From the NCBI GenBank assembly GCA_022836615.1, contig MU405237.1, positions 62,001-126,000 on the forward strand: a stretch of DNA of 64,000 nucleotides, read 5' to 3'. The position numbers and the translations under genes were made by a program. Positions within the stretch are counted from its first letter, which is position 1. Each line of letters begins with the position of its first letter. Positions 11,710-23,036 of the stretch are shown one piece after another. The DNA comes from Annulohypoxylon bovei var. microspora. Lineage: Eukaryota; Ascomycota; Sordariomycetes; Xylariales; Hypoxylaceae. The notes beneath the pieces were generated by a model, which ran no database searches, was not told where the DNA came from, and saw only the letters and a program-made list of their open reading frames with translations.

Positions 11710-13742
11710 ATGGGGGGACATAAGAGTGCAGCGACGATTACGTCTGCTGGCATCAGAATCGCCTCAGTTATATTTCTTCGATGGGTAAGAACTCCTTCCC
11801 CTTTTTAAGAATATCCTATATGCTAACAGTCGCAGGTCGCCTTACCCGTAAGTTTTAGAAACATCGCAAAACCTGCCAACTAAACCTCCTATTTACGATC
11901 GCTAACGATTCCAGCCTATCATCTCGGTTATATACGCTTTATTCGCAGTTTATGTTCCGTCTTTCATTTTGGGTTACCTCAATGAATCTAAGTATGAACT
12001 TGTTGAAGAAGTCGATGTGGTCTTAAAAGAAGACATATTGAATAAAGATGAAATCGCAAATGGGACTACGGATGAAGCCGTCGTGGTCGAAGAGGTCGAC
12101 GTGGAGGAGACTGCTACAGTAATGCAGAAACCGTTGAATCCTATTGGTACTCTATTGAAGGGAACCCCTAACCCGAATAGCCTTATCCTGACGGTTCTCA
12201 CCTTTCTGATCAATGCCGCATGCATCGCAATGGTCACTGACATGGTGTATACGCCCCGGTGGTCCCATCCTAGTCATGACCTTTCTTTTGCTCGCGTTGG
12301 ATATGTTTCGGATACCGAGGCGAAGTTATTGATCCGGGAGCCTGACCAATCCAAAATGCCAATTATGGTTCAAGTTCACATCAAGGATGCCAAGCCACCT
12401 TTCGACAATCCTCTATGGCAAACTGCTGGCGATGTTAAGTTGACTACCAACGAGACCGACTATACCGCAGTAGTTACTATCCCCCTGAGCCATTCTAAAC
12501 AGCGGGTATACGAATGGACCACCTCGAACAACCATTCCGGTGAATTCACATCTGCACCCAAGCCTGGGACTATGCCAGAGCTATTTGATGGGAAATTTAC
12601 TTTCCTTTCCACCTCATGCATTGTTCCTCGTCTGCCGTACAACCCTCTTGACCACCCCTTGGCTTTCCCGGGAATGAAACATTTGGCTAAGGTTCTACCG
12701 AATCTGGGCGCACAATTTATGTTGTTCCTCGGAGATTTTATCTACATCGAAGTACCTAAGCAATTCGGTGCCTCCGTTGAGAATTACCGACAGAAGTATC
12801 GCCAGGTTTACGCCTCGCCTGACTGGCCTGCAGTAGGCCAAAATCTCAGCTGGATCCATGTCCTCGACGACCATGAGATCTCCAACGATTGGGATTCGAA
12901 ATCAACTGGCGTGTATCAGACTGCCGTCGACCCGTGGCACCACTATCAGACCGTGGCGAATCCTCCGGTGGCTAAGAAGGCTGGAACCCAGAGTCTCGTA
13001 TCGCGCCAAGAGGCCACCTACTTCTCTTTTACTCAAGGACCCGCTAGCTTCTTCATGCTTGACACCAGATCTTATCGCTCCAAGAACTCGGAGCCATTCG
13101 ATAGCCCGAATAAGACGATGCTCGGCGAGACGCAGCTTGGAGATTTCCTCGATTGGCTGCGCCACCCAGAACCAAAGGGAGTGAAGTGGAAGGTCGTTGC
13201 CAGTTCCGTTCCATTCACGAAGAATTGGAGGGTGAACACGAGGGATACTTGGGGCGGATTCCTTTCCGAGCGTCGAAAGATCCTCGAGGCGATGTGGGAT
13301 GCGAGTAATCTCGGAGTAGGCGTTATTGTCTTGTCTGGCGATCGTCATGAATTTGGCGCGACTGCCTTCCCGCCGCCAAAGAACAGCACTTGGTCAGAGA
13401 GTGCGACAGTCCATGAATTTTCGGCAAGCCCCCTGAACCAGTTCTACTCGCCTATCGGCACTTATGCGCAGACGGATGATGAGGATATTAAACTTAAGTA
13501 AGTTGTTCAATAATTTTGTGTGCGGGCAGTATGTTAACATCAACAGGTACATAAACAAGGGGCATTCTAAGTTTGGTGTGATCACGATCGAGAAGTTCGC
13601 AGAAGGCGAACAGAGCAGCTTGAAGTACACCGTCTACATCGACGGCGAAGACAAGTGGAATACCATGATCTTGTCGCCAGAACCACCAGCGCAACCCGCA
13701 AAGGCCGCAGGTTCTTTCTGGGATAGACTTCGCGGTCTTTGA
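11710..13742 (+). CDS. PhoD-like metallophosphatase, membrane-anchored
   Basis: Four exons (11710-11784, 11836-11847, 11915-13497, 13547-13742) give 621 residues; exon 2 is only 12 nt (Val-Ala-Leu-Pro) and every phase fits. Two N-terminal membrane helices (about 30-51 and 118-137) flank a Glu/Val-rich acidic loop. The rest is a PhoD-type domain: LGDFIYIE, then HVLDDHEISNDWD, FMLDTRSYRS and SGDRHEFGA supply the expected Asp/His metal ligands. Family members are phosphodiesterase/phosphatases with binuclear metal centres; the fungal membrane-bound subgroup has no defined substrate known to me. The C-terminal exon (KYINKGHSKFG onward) is needed to complete the family fold. Convergent with the next gene, 249 bp apart. 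Confidence 0.85.
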
Positions 13743-13991
13743 TCGCGTCGCATTCCCCTAGGCACATTATATAAGGTACATAGCTCTACGCTCACGCGCT
13801 GGATGTTAGGGATATGGATGCAATAAATAATGATTTTTCTAATGGAAAAGGGGCGTTGTAAGGCCTTTCGGAGGCTACGATTTCTAGACATAAAAGATTC
13901 CACCCTCTTTCTAGATATACTTCCACGTAATATCCGACTACTTTTCCTTGTAGCTACGTTCAATCTCGATATCCTTCTATTTCTAATACAT

Positions 13992-15955
13992 TCACTCGTA
14001 CTGTCGGTAGTCGTCGGATATAGTACTGCTACTCTCAGAAGCCGTCCTGCGGGTTGTCTCGTAGTAGTCGGCAAACCCTCTGCTGCTGCTCCGGGGTGGC
14101 ACTGGCCAGCGCATGTAGTACGGATGATGGTCGGGAAACCTGGGCTCTGGGCGGATATTGAGCCACTCTTGATCTACAGGTTTTAGGGAGTTCTGCTTGT
14201 ACGGGTATCCCTCCGACATCGTGTTTGCTCTACGCCCCCTATTTTCCCGATATTGCTGCTGGTCTCGTGATTTGTTTGGAGGTCTTCCACTGGGCTCTTT
14301 CATGGGCTTGGAGTAGTTGCGAGGCATGTAGTATCGGCGCCTTCGCCCCTCTTCTACTTGGACCTCTACGGACTCTGGATTTTTGTGAGTGAGGGAAGGG
14401 GGTTTGGTCTTGCGTGGTGCTTCCGGGAGTTCTGGGAGCGAGTGCCGATCGGACGATTCCTCGTGGCTATCCGAGGTTCTAGATTGACTTTCTTTTTGTT
14501 GGTGTGAGATTTTGTGCCCCTTTTTGCCCGTCTCGTATCGTTCTGGTTCAGCACGAGGACGGTAAAATGTGGTTGATCGGTAACCCCTTCTGTTTCTATC
14601 GTCTTCATCTCGCCTACCGCCTCTATATCGACCCTCCTGAACCTCATGGGCGGTATTATCTATACCCAAACCTCTAGGTTGGTCTACATAGGTTCGACTT
14701 TTACCAGTCTTCGAGGTATGGACTTGGTCTCTTGGTTGCTCCATGTAGTAGTATTCACATTGACATTCACACCCAGAACTTGCTGCTCTGTGTTCATCAT
14801 CTGGGTTGCTTGGCGGGTTCTTAAAAATGTAGAGACAATTCTCAGGAAGTGCGTCGGCAAATGCTCGCTCATTGATGCACCCTGGAATGCGCACCAGATT
14901 TGCAAGGGGTTCCGCATTCGCGGCATTCAGGCGGACTTGTTCTGGCTGTGGACTTACTACCGTCTTAGGATGCCTATCAGGTGTTTCCCTAGCTCTAGGC
15001 GCTTGAGGATTTTGTGTAGTTTTGGGAGAGGCATCCTGCGCTTGTGGGTTTCTATCCGTACTCGTCGTCCGAACACCCGGTGAATAGGCTGAGAATCTAT
15101 GAAAGGTAGCTGAGTTGTGACTCATTGGGCTTACTACCTCTTCATTACTACTAGGAGTCCGTTTGTTCTGTGAGAGTTTAGCAATTTATCGAAGATAATT
15201 GGTTAGACTTTCGACTAGTAATATCTGCCTACCCTTGAAGTTGAATGCCCCTGAGAAGCTAGTGTGTTCATATCATTTGGGATATAATCCTGTAGATTAG
15301 GGGGCTCATTGTTTTCAAACCCTTCGGGTATTGCTTCCTCTGAGGGCATATAGTGTGAGTTACGATAAGGACTCGGGTGATGTCGCGGAACAGGAACCCG
15401 CTGCAAGGCTTTCTTATCTAGATGTGCAAATTGATTCCTAGCTGTATTAGACTGTTGCCCAGGAGGTGGGCTTTGGCTTGCGAGCTCGGCTGGGTTACTC
15501 CGACCGCCTTGAGGGTTGACTTCGGCTTCGACTACGCGATGACGATGAATCTTGCCGAGTCTGAACTTGCCTATAGTCAATGTACCAATCACACTAGCTC
15601 GTTCTTTCCAACCTTTAGTCTTTGGAAGTGGGCGATCTGGGGCATTAGGTCCTTTATTCAGAGGTCGGTAACGCTTCCTACAGTAGAGATACATTCCACC
15701 TATACAGAAAAGGAGGAAAAATACAAGCAACATGATGGATACCACAACTGTTTCCTTGGATGGCAATACCTCTTTAAAGTTAAGGGTTGTAATAAGGATA
15801 GCGCCAATAGAGAGGACAACGAGGAATACAATACAGAAGGGGATAACTTTGTAAGTGATATCTCGCACATAGCTGGTCAAGCGAGTGCGACTAGGCTCAG
15901 CCTGGCCCTTCTCTAAGTCGCTTTGAAGTGCGCTTGTAGTTACAGCTGTGGTCAT
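13992..15955 (-). CDS. Two-TM protein with a long disordered Arg/Pro-rich tail, function unknown
   Basis: Two long open frames join as one gene: exon 1 15955-15233, intron 15232-15168 (65 nt, GTAGGC...CACAG), exon 2 15167-13992, phase 0, 632 residues. Joining is preferred because exon 2 is open upstream of its first ATG (15125) back to the acceptor. Near the N terminus are two membrane helices (VIPFCIVFLVVLSIGAILI, then VVVSIMLLVFFLLFCIGGMY) followed by CRKRYR. The remaining 540 residues are low-complexity, rich in Arg, Pro, Ser, Gln, with a CECQCEYYYME patch at mid-length and several RRYYMPR/RYY motifs. I recognise no family. Topology suggests a membrane anchor with a long cytosolic scaffold-like tail. 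The alternative is two genes. Confidence 0.6.
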
Positions 15956-17053
15956 GGTGTTGAGTGTTAAGAGACGGGAATATTATTTCACAGATTGACG
16001 ACCTCGAGCTAATTGTATCATATTTGAATATAGAATCAGGCTTATGATAGACAGACCTCGAATAGTTGTGCATATTCCACAAGCAAGTCTTGAATTGGCG
16101 GTTATTTCGATAATCGCGAACAAAGGTAGGCAAGACTAAAAACTGTAGAAACCAACAGAATTATGGCTTTGAGATCTTAATTGAAAGGTAAGTAGGTGGT
16201 TATATAATTACTAGGTATGATCCCTATTTATGTAAGTAGGGGTTTTGACAGGGCTGTCATTAGGAATTCACCTAGCCATGATAACCCTGAAGTTGCCAAC
16301 GTGACAAATGGGGGAGGCATATATTGTCACTCATTCAGATTGCTCTTGTATCATATCGTCCTCGCAATGACATAAAACAATGTCTATATTGTGCGTTAGT
16401 GAGGGGTTGTTGCTTTGTCTATACGGCGACGAAGTTAGAAGAGCATTCTTACAGGAAGGCGTTCAACGTTCAACATGTTCTGTGGATTCTAAGGAGTAAA
16501 CGGAAGACGCTAGTGTAGTCTATTGTGCATTTACCTGTTGATATTTAGAGTAATCGTTTTGTGCCGATCTTCGTATGAGTGGAAATGTAAAGCACTTGTG
16601 TTTCGAACATTGTTCTGTGACCTGCTATGAATTAAATCTAGAGAATATTTAGATAGATGAATGTAGATTGAAGAAAGTCGTAGTTGAAGTACCTGTTATT
16701 TGTGGCGCAGCTTAGCGTCTAGCCACTGTTTTAAGTATGCACAAGGTGACTTCCACTACTCCGGCCTCCACTATAATCGTCTCATTTCAACCATCTTACA
16801 CTCTTCTTTGAAAGGTGCCGTTTATCACTCAAAAGATCTTACATCCACCCTATGTATATGATCTTCAATTACATAGGGTACTGCCGAATTTTGCAACTAT
16901 ACGACAGTGGTTAGGTCTTAAGATGAATTTTAGATTGGGTGTGACAAGATGCGGCCGGCATATGGTGAGGTCTGTGACTTGAGTGATCTGTTTGCTAAGT
17001 ACATAGGTCTATAGACGAATAAAGGAGCTGATCATTCTTGTAGCCGGACTGCT
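15956..17053. other. Intergenic, no gene seen
   Basis: 1.1 kb between divergent starts at 15955 (-) and 17054 (+). Frames are short and no RNA or repeat structure stands out. Confidence 0.4.
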
Positions 17054-18753
17054 ATGACTCGCTCGAGCGGACAATATCTACGCCAGCTACAATATAGAAT
17101 GTTGGCAACGGCTACTGAGAAACCTCTCGTATCAACTTCGTCTGGTCATCTCAAGTTCGCATACCCTAATAACACCATTAGCAACTTGAAACGGACCTCA
17201 CTGTAAGTAAGAGTTACAAACGTTAGAGTATTAAAATACCGATGGTAACATTGGGAAGCCCTTACTTCTGGTTACGGTACGTAAATCCTTCACGAGACGT
17301 GGCGCATGCGGTGCGACTCACCTTTCCAGGGATAACTGTCGATGCAACAGTTGCGTCAATCAAGACACTAGGCAGAGAAATTTCAATACCTTCGATGTAT
17401 GAAACACTTTTCATTAGTATTTGTATACATGCTAAAACATAATTAGATTAAGGACGACATTCAGCCATCCCAGATTGAAGCGACTGAAGATGGTGTTAAG
17501 ATACAGTGTGAGAGCTCACGGACTCATAATATTCTAAAGAGCGCCACTTAATCATTTCGATAGGGTCAGGAGATGATCACAAAAGCTTCTATCCATGGGA
17601 TTTTCTAAAATTCTACCTAAACTCCGATAAAAGAGCTCCAGAACCCATCGGGTGCGGTATTGTTACAATTAACGGCTGGCTCAAACCTGGCTAATTCGTC
17701 GTAGGATAGAATATTTCGGGGCACGAGAGACACAGAACTCGCGAAGCTGGCCGCCATCTTTGAAGTACGGGGAATTTTCAGTAAACGAGACTAAGACGGT
17801 TGGCCGCTTGACAGATTTCATCGTAAGCTAAACTTCACACAGCCCAGCTACAAGATCATATCCTTACCAGCGCAAATAGAGACGCAATGGGTTTGCATTT
17901 GTCACTGATGTGCCGATCGAATCCGCCGAGCCGACCGAGAAACTACTGGAGAAAATTGCCTTCATTAGATTGACGCATTACGGTGGCTTCTATGATTTTA
18001 TTCCAGACCTTGCCCTTGCCGATACTGCCTACACAAATTTAGCATTAGGCGCTCATACTGACACGACTTACTTCACTGACCCAGCAGGGCTTCAAGCATT
18101 CCATCTCCTTTCCCATACGGATAATAGTTCCGGGGGCAAGCCAAGAGAGAATCTTGGAGGGCAGTCCTTGCTTGTTGACGGATTCTATGCTGCAAACATT
18201 CTCAAGAAAGAGGACCCGAAGGCATATGAAGTGTTGAGCCGAGTTAAGCTGCCGTGGCATGCTAGCGGCAATAAGGGAATCACGATATCACCTGACAAAC
18301 TTTATCCTGTTCTCGAGGTCGACGAAAATACTGGGGAGCTGCTCCGAGTTAGGTGGAATAATGATGATCGTGGAGTCGTTCCCTTCGATAGCGAGTATTC
18401 GCCAGAAGAATGGTATAGAGCCGCAAGGAAGTGGAACAGCATCTTGAGAAGAGAGTCTGTCGAGTATTGGTTTCAACTCAAGCCCGGCAATCTATTAGGT
18501 AATAATGCGCTCTCCCAAGAGGAAATTCTTTACTGATATGAGTTTACAGTCTTCGACAATTGGAGAGTTCTACATGGCAGAAGCGCATTTGCGGGTGTAC
18601 GAAGAATATGCGGGGGATATAGTGCGTCCATAAGCCCCCATTCATTTTCTTGGTGTACTAACTACTTCTCAAGTCAATCGGGATGATTTTATCTCGAGAT
18701 GGAGAAATACCAATTACCCACGAGACGAGATCTTGAAGCGAGTCATAGGCTAA
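17054..18753 (+). CDS. Trimethyllysine dioxygenase (carnitine biosynthesis, first step)
   Basis: Nine exons join in frame: 17054-17202, 17229-17276, 17330-17396, 17447-17507, 17564-17651, 17705-17822, 17880-18498, 18550-18621, 18674-18753; 433 residues. The enzyme is an Fe(II)/2-oxoglutarate oxygenase that hydroxylates N6-trimethyllysine. The Arg-rich N terminus could be a mitochondrial targeting sequence. Next is the small N-terminal domain with WLRDNCRCNSCVNQDTRQR split over exons 2 and 3, then KIQWSGDDHKSFYPW. The catalytic part shows IRLTHYGGFYDF, ALADTAYTNLALGAHTDTTY with H236 and D238, and the distal VLHGRSAF with H392. The end, INRDDFISRWRN, lies in the last exon. Intron donors at exon 3 (GTATGA) and exon 5 (GTGCGG) are weak but give the family sequence exactly. 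Only exon 7 is visible as a long frame, so simple ORF calling misses most of this gene. Confidence 0.9.
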
Positions 18754-19487
18754 CGCCTATCTGGTCATGTTCCCGACCGCTGCCAATGTTCGGGCAAACC
18801 AGGTTCCAGATCGGCCAAAAATGGCTCTTGGCTCTCAAGTTTAGTGCCTAAGAGGTACTCGAGTTACTGTAACTGGCAATTCTATTTGTGCTTTCATCAA
18901 CCCTCCAACATGGATGATGGGAATCAAGTGACCCTTTCCCCGTGCCTCTTTGCCTAAAAGTCTAAGATACTACATACTATAGAGAGATGGAACCCAGCTC
19001 TCGCTTATCTCTATTCCCCCATGTGCCACCCCAATTTGAACTCACGAGCTTGCATTTTAGCGCAGCAATCCCACGCTCACTTGGATAGTTGCTAAAATAA
19101 GAGCTGCAGTAGCTAGACGCTCCAGCAAACCAGCTTTCACAATCCCCTTCAGGCGGTTAATTCTCCGCAGTTTGCTTGCAGGGTGCAGAGGTTCATGAGC
19201 TACCCCTAGCTGCATCCGTACGTCATCTTCGGTCCGGTCCCAGTACGTCGGTGCAACTCGGTATAATTCAATATGGGACGTACGGTTTTCGGGATATCAC
19301 GTCTTTATATATAATTCATTTGAAATCTTTCGTTTTTCCCACAAGATGCTATTTGATATCTCGTTTCGTTTCCCTTCTCTTTTTCCCATTGCCGGTGAAA
19401 ATAACCTAGCAAGCTTTACCACTTGTTCGATCTTTTTGAGTCTCCTCGAGTTTTCTTAATTATTGAGATATTCTACACGTAGCGCCA
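18754..19487. other. Intergenic, SDR promoter
   Basis: 734 bp with a CT-rich stretch just before 19488. No feature beyond a presumed promoter. Confidence 0.4.
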
Positions 19488-20813
19488 ATGACTATCAAGA
19501 TGGCCGATGTAAATACTGGTGCTTTTAAGCACGACAGTACAGAAGCTCCGAAATCTAACCTAGTGCTGCCATTATTCTCCCTAAAGGGTAGAACAGCCAT
19601 CGTCTCTGGAGCTGGTGCTGGAATCGGTCTCGCAATTGCTCATGCGTTTGGTACGAACTTGAGGCTCCTTTTCTACAAACCTAGGATTCCGTCCAATTTA
19701 TCTTCAGCTCTTGCTCTTGTCATGTCGCCTATTCTTTTCCTATACTAATAGAAGAGTAGTAAGTGGACCAGACCTCGTTCTTCTCACAATACTTCGCACG
19801 AACCCCCTATATGAAAGCGATTCTAGGTGAAAGCGTAACATATGGATACTCTCTAAGACCAGATATATTCTCAAGAATTCGGACACTCTATCTTGCCAGA
19901 TGCTGATATGGAATAGGCCGAGGCTGGAGCCAATGTTGCGATCTGGTATAACTCAAACAAGAAAGCTCTTGATGAGGCCGCCAACATCGAGAAAACATAT
20001 GGCGTGAAGTGTAAGTGTATTATCTCCTCTTGAGGCATTAACCTGTCTAAATTGGACTTGGACGATTAGGCAAGGCTTACCAAGTCGATGTGACGACCTG
20101 GGAGACGGTACAGGCTGCCGTCGACGAGATCGTAAAGGAATTCAACGCTAGACTCGACATCTTCGTCGCCAACTCAGGTATCGCCTGGGAAGAGGGGTCC
20201 TTCATCGACGGTTCGCTCGAGATAATGCAAAAGGTCTTGAAAGTGAATATCGAAGGAACCCTTTTCTGCGCACGAGCCGCCGCGCTTCATTGGCGACGGC
20301 AAAAGAAGGAGGGAACTACGTTCGACGGGCAACCCCTGGAGAACTTTACTTACGGCAGCTTCATTGCTACGTCGAGCATAAGCGGACACATCGTCAATAT
20401 CCCCCAGCAGCAGACCGTATATAACGCGTCCAAGGCTGCGATCACTCATGCCTGTAGGTGTTTCCTGATTACATAAAGCTTGATGTATGTACTTACATGC
20501 GGGTTACAGGCAGGTCATTGGCTATAGAGTGGCTCGGCTTCGCACGAGCCAACTCGGTTTCCCCCGGCTACATTAAGACTGAGATCTCGGCCTTTATTGC
20601 CAAAGAAACCAAGGACATTATCAAGGGCAATATCCCGATGGGGTATGTCTACTCCCCTTAATTCTGGTCGGAGTTTGTTCCTCTAACGTTGACTATAGAC
20701 GGGAAGGTGAACCTGAGGAGTTGAAAGGTGTTTACTTATACCTGGCTTCCGACGCCTCGTCGTACACTAATGGCACTGACATAATCGTTGATGGGGGCTA
20801 CACTGTGCCGTAA
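19488..20813 (+). CDS. Short-chain dehydrogenase/reductase (sorbose-reductase/arabinitol-dehydrogenase type); first splice join is out of frame
   Basis: Five coding blocks: 19488-19650, 19917-20010, 20070-20453, 20510-20642, 20699-20813. Blocks 2-5 join in frame with the previous ones. Features of classical SDRs: GAGAGIG cofactor motif, VANSGIAW (NAG-like), SSISGH, catalytic YNASK, and SPGYIKTEI, then the C-terminal GTDIIVDGGY. The closest type is the NADPH-dependent polyol/ketose reductases of fungi. Problem: block 1 ends in phase 1 (TTTG before GTACGA), while block 2 starts in phase 0 (after TAG), so the canonical join is off by one base, and the 266-nt intron is far longer than its neighbours. 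An 8-nt microexon at about 19828-19835 would repair the frame but add Gly-Glu-Ser. Either non-canonical splicing, a small indel, or a dying gene. Confidence 0.75.
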
Positions 20814-20931
20814 TTGGATCTAGATAGGTTTAAGCGGGAGTTGCTTTCTTTACTTGATATCTTGAGTATAATTACCTATGCGTGGTTAGGCGGTGGGTTT
20901 CGGGCATTTTCGATTGTTATCTTGTAGATAG

Positions 20932-21199
20932 CTACGAAGGTTGTGGACAAAAGTTTCGCACATCAGCCCCGGGTCCTTGCCCAGTGCGTAATCAAATAAG
21001 GAATAAATAAACACTATATTAGCTTTAGGCTAAGACCTGGACCTAATAGTGATCTGTGCACTAAGTTCTAATGGGTAACCGCTATATCCCTGGCAGTTTA
21101 GCCACTAAAAAAACGCGCCACACGGTGCGAATGTATTTTAATTTACACGGGTTAGCCCTTGGGGCTGATGTGCGAAACTTTTGTCCACAACCTTCGTAG
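20932..21199. mobile_element. MITE with 39-bp perfect terminal inverted repeats, Tc1/mariner (pogo/Fot1)-like
   Basis: Positions 20932-20970 and 21161-21199 are exact inverted repeats over 39 bp. The arms begin CTACGAAGG and end TCAGCCCC. Total length 268 bp with no coding capacity. If the TA at 20933-20934 and 21197-21198 is the target duplication, this fits a Tc1/mariner or pogo-type non-autonomous element. It lies in the 3' flank of the SDR gene. The superfamily is an inference from the TA; the inverted repeat itself is seen directly. Confidence 0.85.
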
Positions 21200-21482
21200 T
21201 GACAAGACTTTTGAGCGTTGTCAAGAGTATAAGTGAAATTAAGCTTGCGCTACAATTCTACCTAATATACTTGATGCATGGATAGGTGCCTCTTATCTTG
21301 GGCATGGCTGTGTTTATATATTTGAACTGCACCTACCAGCCGATTAGATCACAAAATTCCCGACTCTTTCCAAAGCCATTTCCTCTTTCTAACTCCCAAA
21401 AATGTAACATATCGATATCTTTCACCCTTCTTCTATCGTCCAATGTCATTGTTCTGTCGCTAGCACCACTTCTCTATGAACT

Positions 21483-21974
21483 TTGGCAGTCATAATGGAC
21501 ACTTTATATAAATACCAATTGGATAGAAGCATCAAGTCTGGTTCCAACAACAGCAGACCTCTTGCTCTATGTGGCAATGATGTGGTCTTGGCCAGAAAGT
21601 CTACCGAGTTGTCATCTTTTGACAAGGAGTGGGCTCAGGAATTCTATCCCTTTTCTAACCGCCTAGAAAAGGTAGAGAACCAGGCAATGAGAAGTCGAGA
21701 TGAAATCGAAAAACTGGAACCGCAGGCTCGCAAGTACAGAGATCAATCTGTATATCAAGTTAACAAAAGGCTCGACGATTGCTTTAAAGAGTCTGGTATG
21801 AAGGTCTTTCGATGCAGTAGGCCTAATTGTCGGCAGAAAGATAGGCAATGCGATGCTTGCCTCGAAAGACACGAGACGTTTCAAGACGAGGGTATGGCCG
21901 TGATTTTCCACCCCGAATTCTGGACATCTTCATACATTGGAAGCCTTGTAACATGGTCAGGTTTTAGGCGATGA
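21483..21974 (+). CDS. Hypothetical protein with a Cys4 knuckle-like motif
   Basis: Single open frame of 163 residues; the start may be the ATG at 21483 or the one at 21495. The middle is charged and probably helical (NRLEKVENQAMRSRDEIEKLE). Near the C terminus, CSRPNCRQKDRQCDAC has C-x4-C-x6-C-x2-C spacing followed by LERHE, which could bind zinc. No signal peptide or membrane helix. I recognise no family. Expression is unproven; the frame is long for this base composition and the composition looks coding. Confidence 0.5.
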   Translation: MAVIMDTLYKYQLDRSIKSGSNNSRPLALCGNDVVLARKSTELSSFDKEWAQEFYPFSNRLEKVENQAMRSRDEIEKLEPQARKYRDQSVYQVNKRLDDCFKESGMKVFRCSRPNCRQKDRQCDACLERHETFQDEGMAVIFHPEFWTSSYIGSLVTWSGFRR

Positions 21975-23036
21975 GCATAGAAATGGAGTTGAATTGGAGT
22001 TAGGTAGCGTCAAACTACTCGATATACCTAGTATATTCTTTTGTTACATAAGCATCACGTGCAAGCTTTATCTTGATATAGATAGGCATATCTTTCTCCT
22101 AGATGAAGTCATCGCTAGGGGCTGAGCATTACGCAGCGGCAGGTAGTACGGAATACTTCTTCCTCGCGTAACAGTACATAAGAGGACGGCAGCTAAGTAC
22201 CGAATCAACTTACGCAGCTGGCGCATTCTCGGTCAATGCAGACATCATTATGATAGGTGAGCTGGATATAGGGGCGGGCTGTCGGGCATAATAAAAATAT
22301 TAGTAGATATCTACCTACCTATGTATGATAGATAATATGTCCTAATGTTTCTTTTCTTTGCTTCTAAAATAACGAAAGATGTCATCCTAACTTTGAAGTA
22401 AATATATACCTTATCAAAATCTGTAACTATGCATTTCTTTAAGGACCTTACTTGAAAAAGCATCGGGGGCTGCATGAACAAATGTATGTATCTCTAGCTT
22501 GATCAGCCCCTATTTCATTTGTTAGAACTTAGGTGAGATAGACATAGAGGTACTTGTAAGAAATCGGGACGCGCACTAAGATCCATAGGCGTAAAAGTAC
22601 CTAGGTACTTTTTTCCGTATTCCGTACTCCGTACTTACCCCACAGTGTGTTGTACAATACCAAAGATTGCAGCTTCAGGTAGTGTAAGAGCAGGTACCTC
22701 TTTAATGTAACACACAGCACTAGAGCACGTAACGAGTAACATGCATCTACCTAGGTAGATATATGTACCTCTGGTTTTCGTGCCTTGCCAATCCTGCCTG
22801 CCTTCCGCCTAACTTATCATTTCCAATTATTATTCTCCAGTTTCAGCCCTCGTGCTCTTCTCTACTTTCCTCTTCAACATTTCAACTTACCCGCTACCGA
22901 CAAGTGCGCAATAGACATTCAAGTTACATTAATTTGATTATTTATCTCACCTCCTCATCGTTTATACCCGAGGCGATACTGTAAATTATAATAGGGGTCT
23001 CGCTCGCAAAGGCGCATCACCGATCATTCGAACATC
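21975..23036. other. Intergenic, calcineurin promoter region
   Basis: 1.06 kb. Contains CCTAGGTA-type motifs (22600, 22750) and a short CCGTAyTCCGTAC repetition near 22615-22637. A long pyrimidine-rich leader lies upstream of 23037. Confidence 0.45.

Noticed and set aside
13992..15125. Independent gene starting at the ATG 15125
   Set aside because: The frame continues upstream to a CACAG acceptor in phase with the two-TM exon, so a single spliced gene is preferred.
18541..18753. Frameshift in the 3' end of the trimethyllysine dioxygenase gene
   Set aside because: First reading gave a mismatch at 18,621; recounting the G run showed phase 1 at the GTGCGT donor, which joins correctly.
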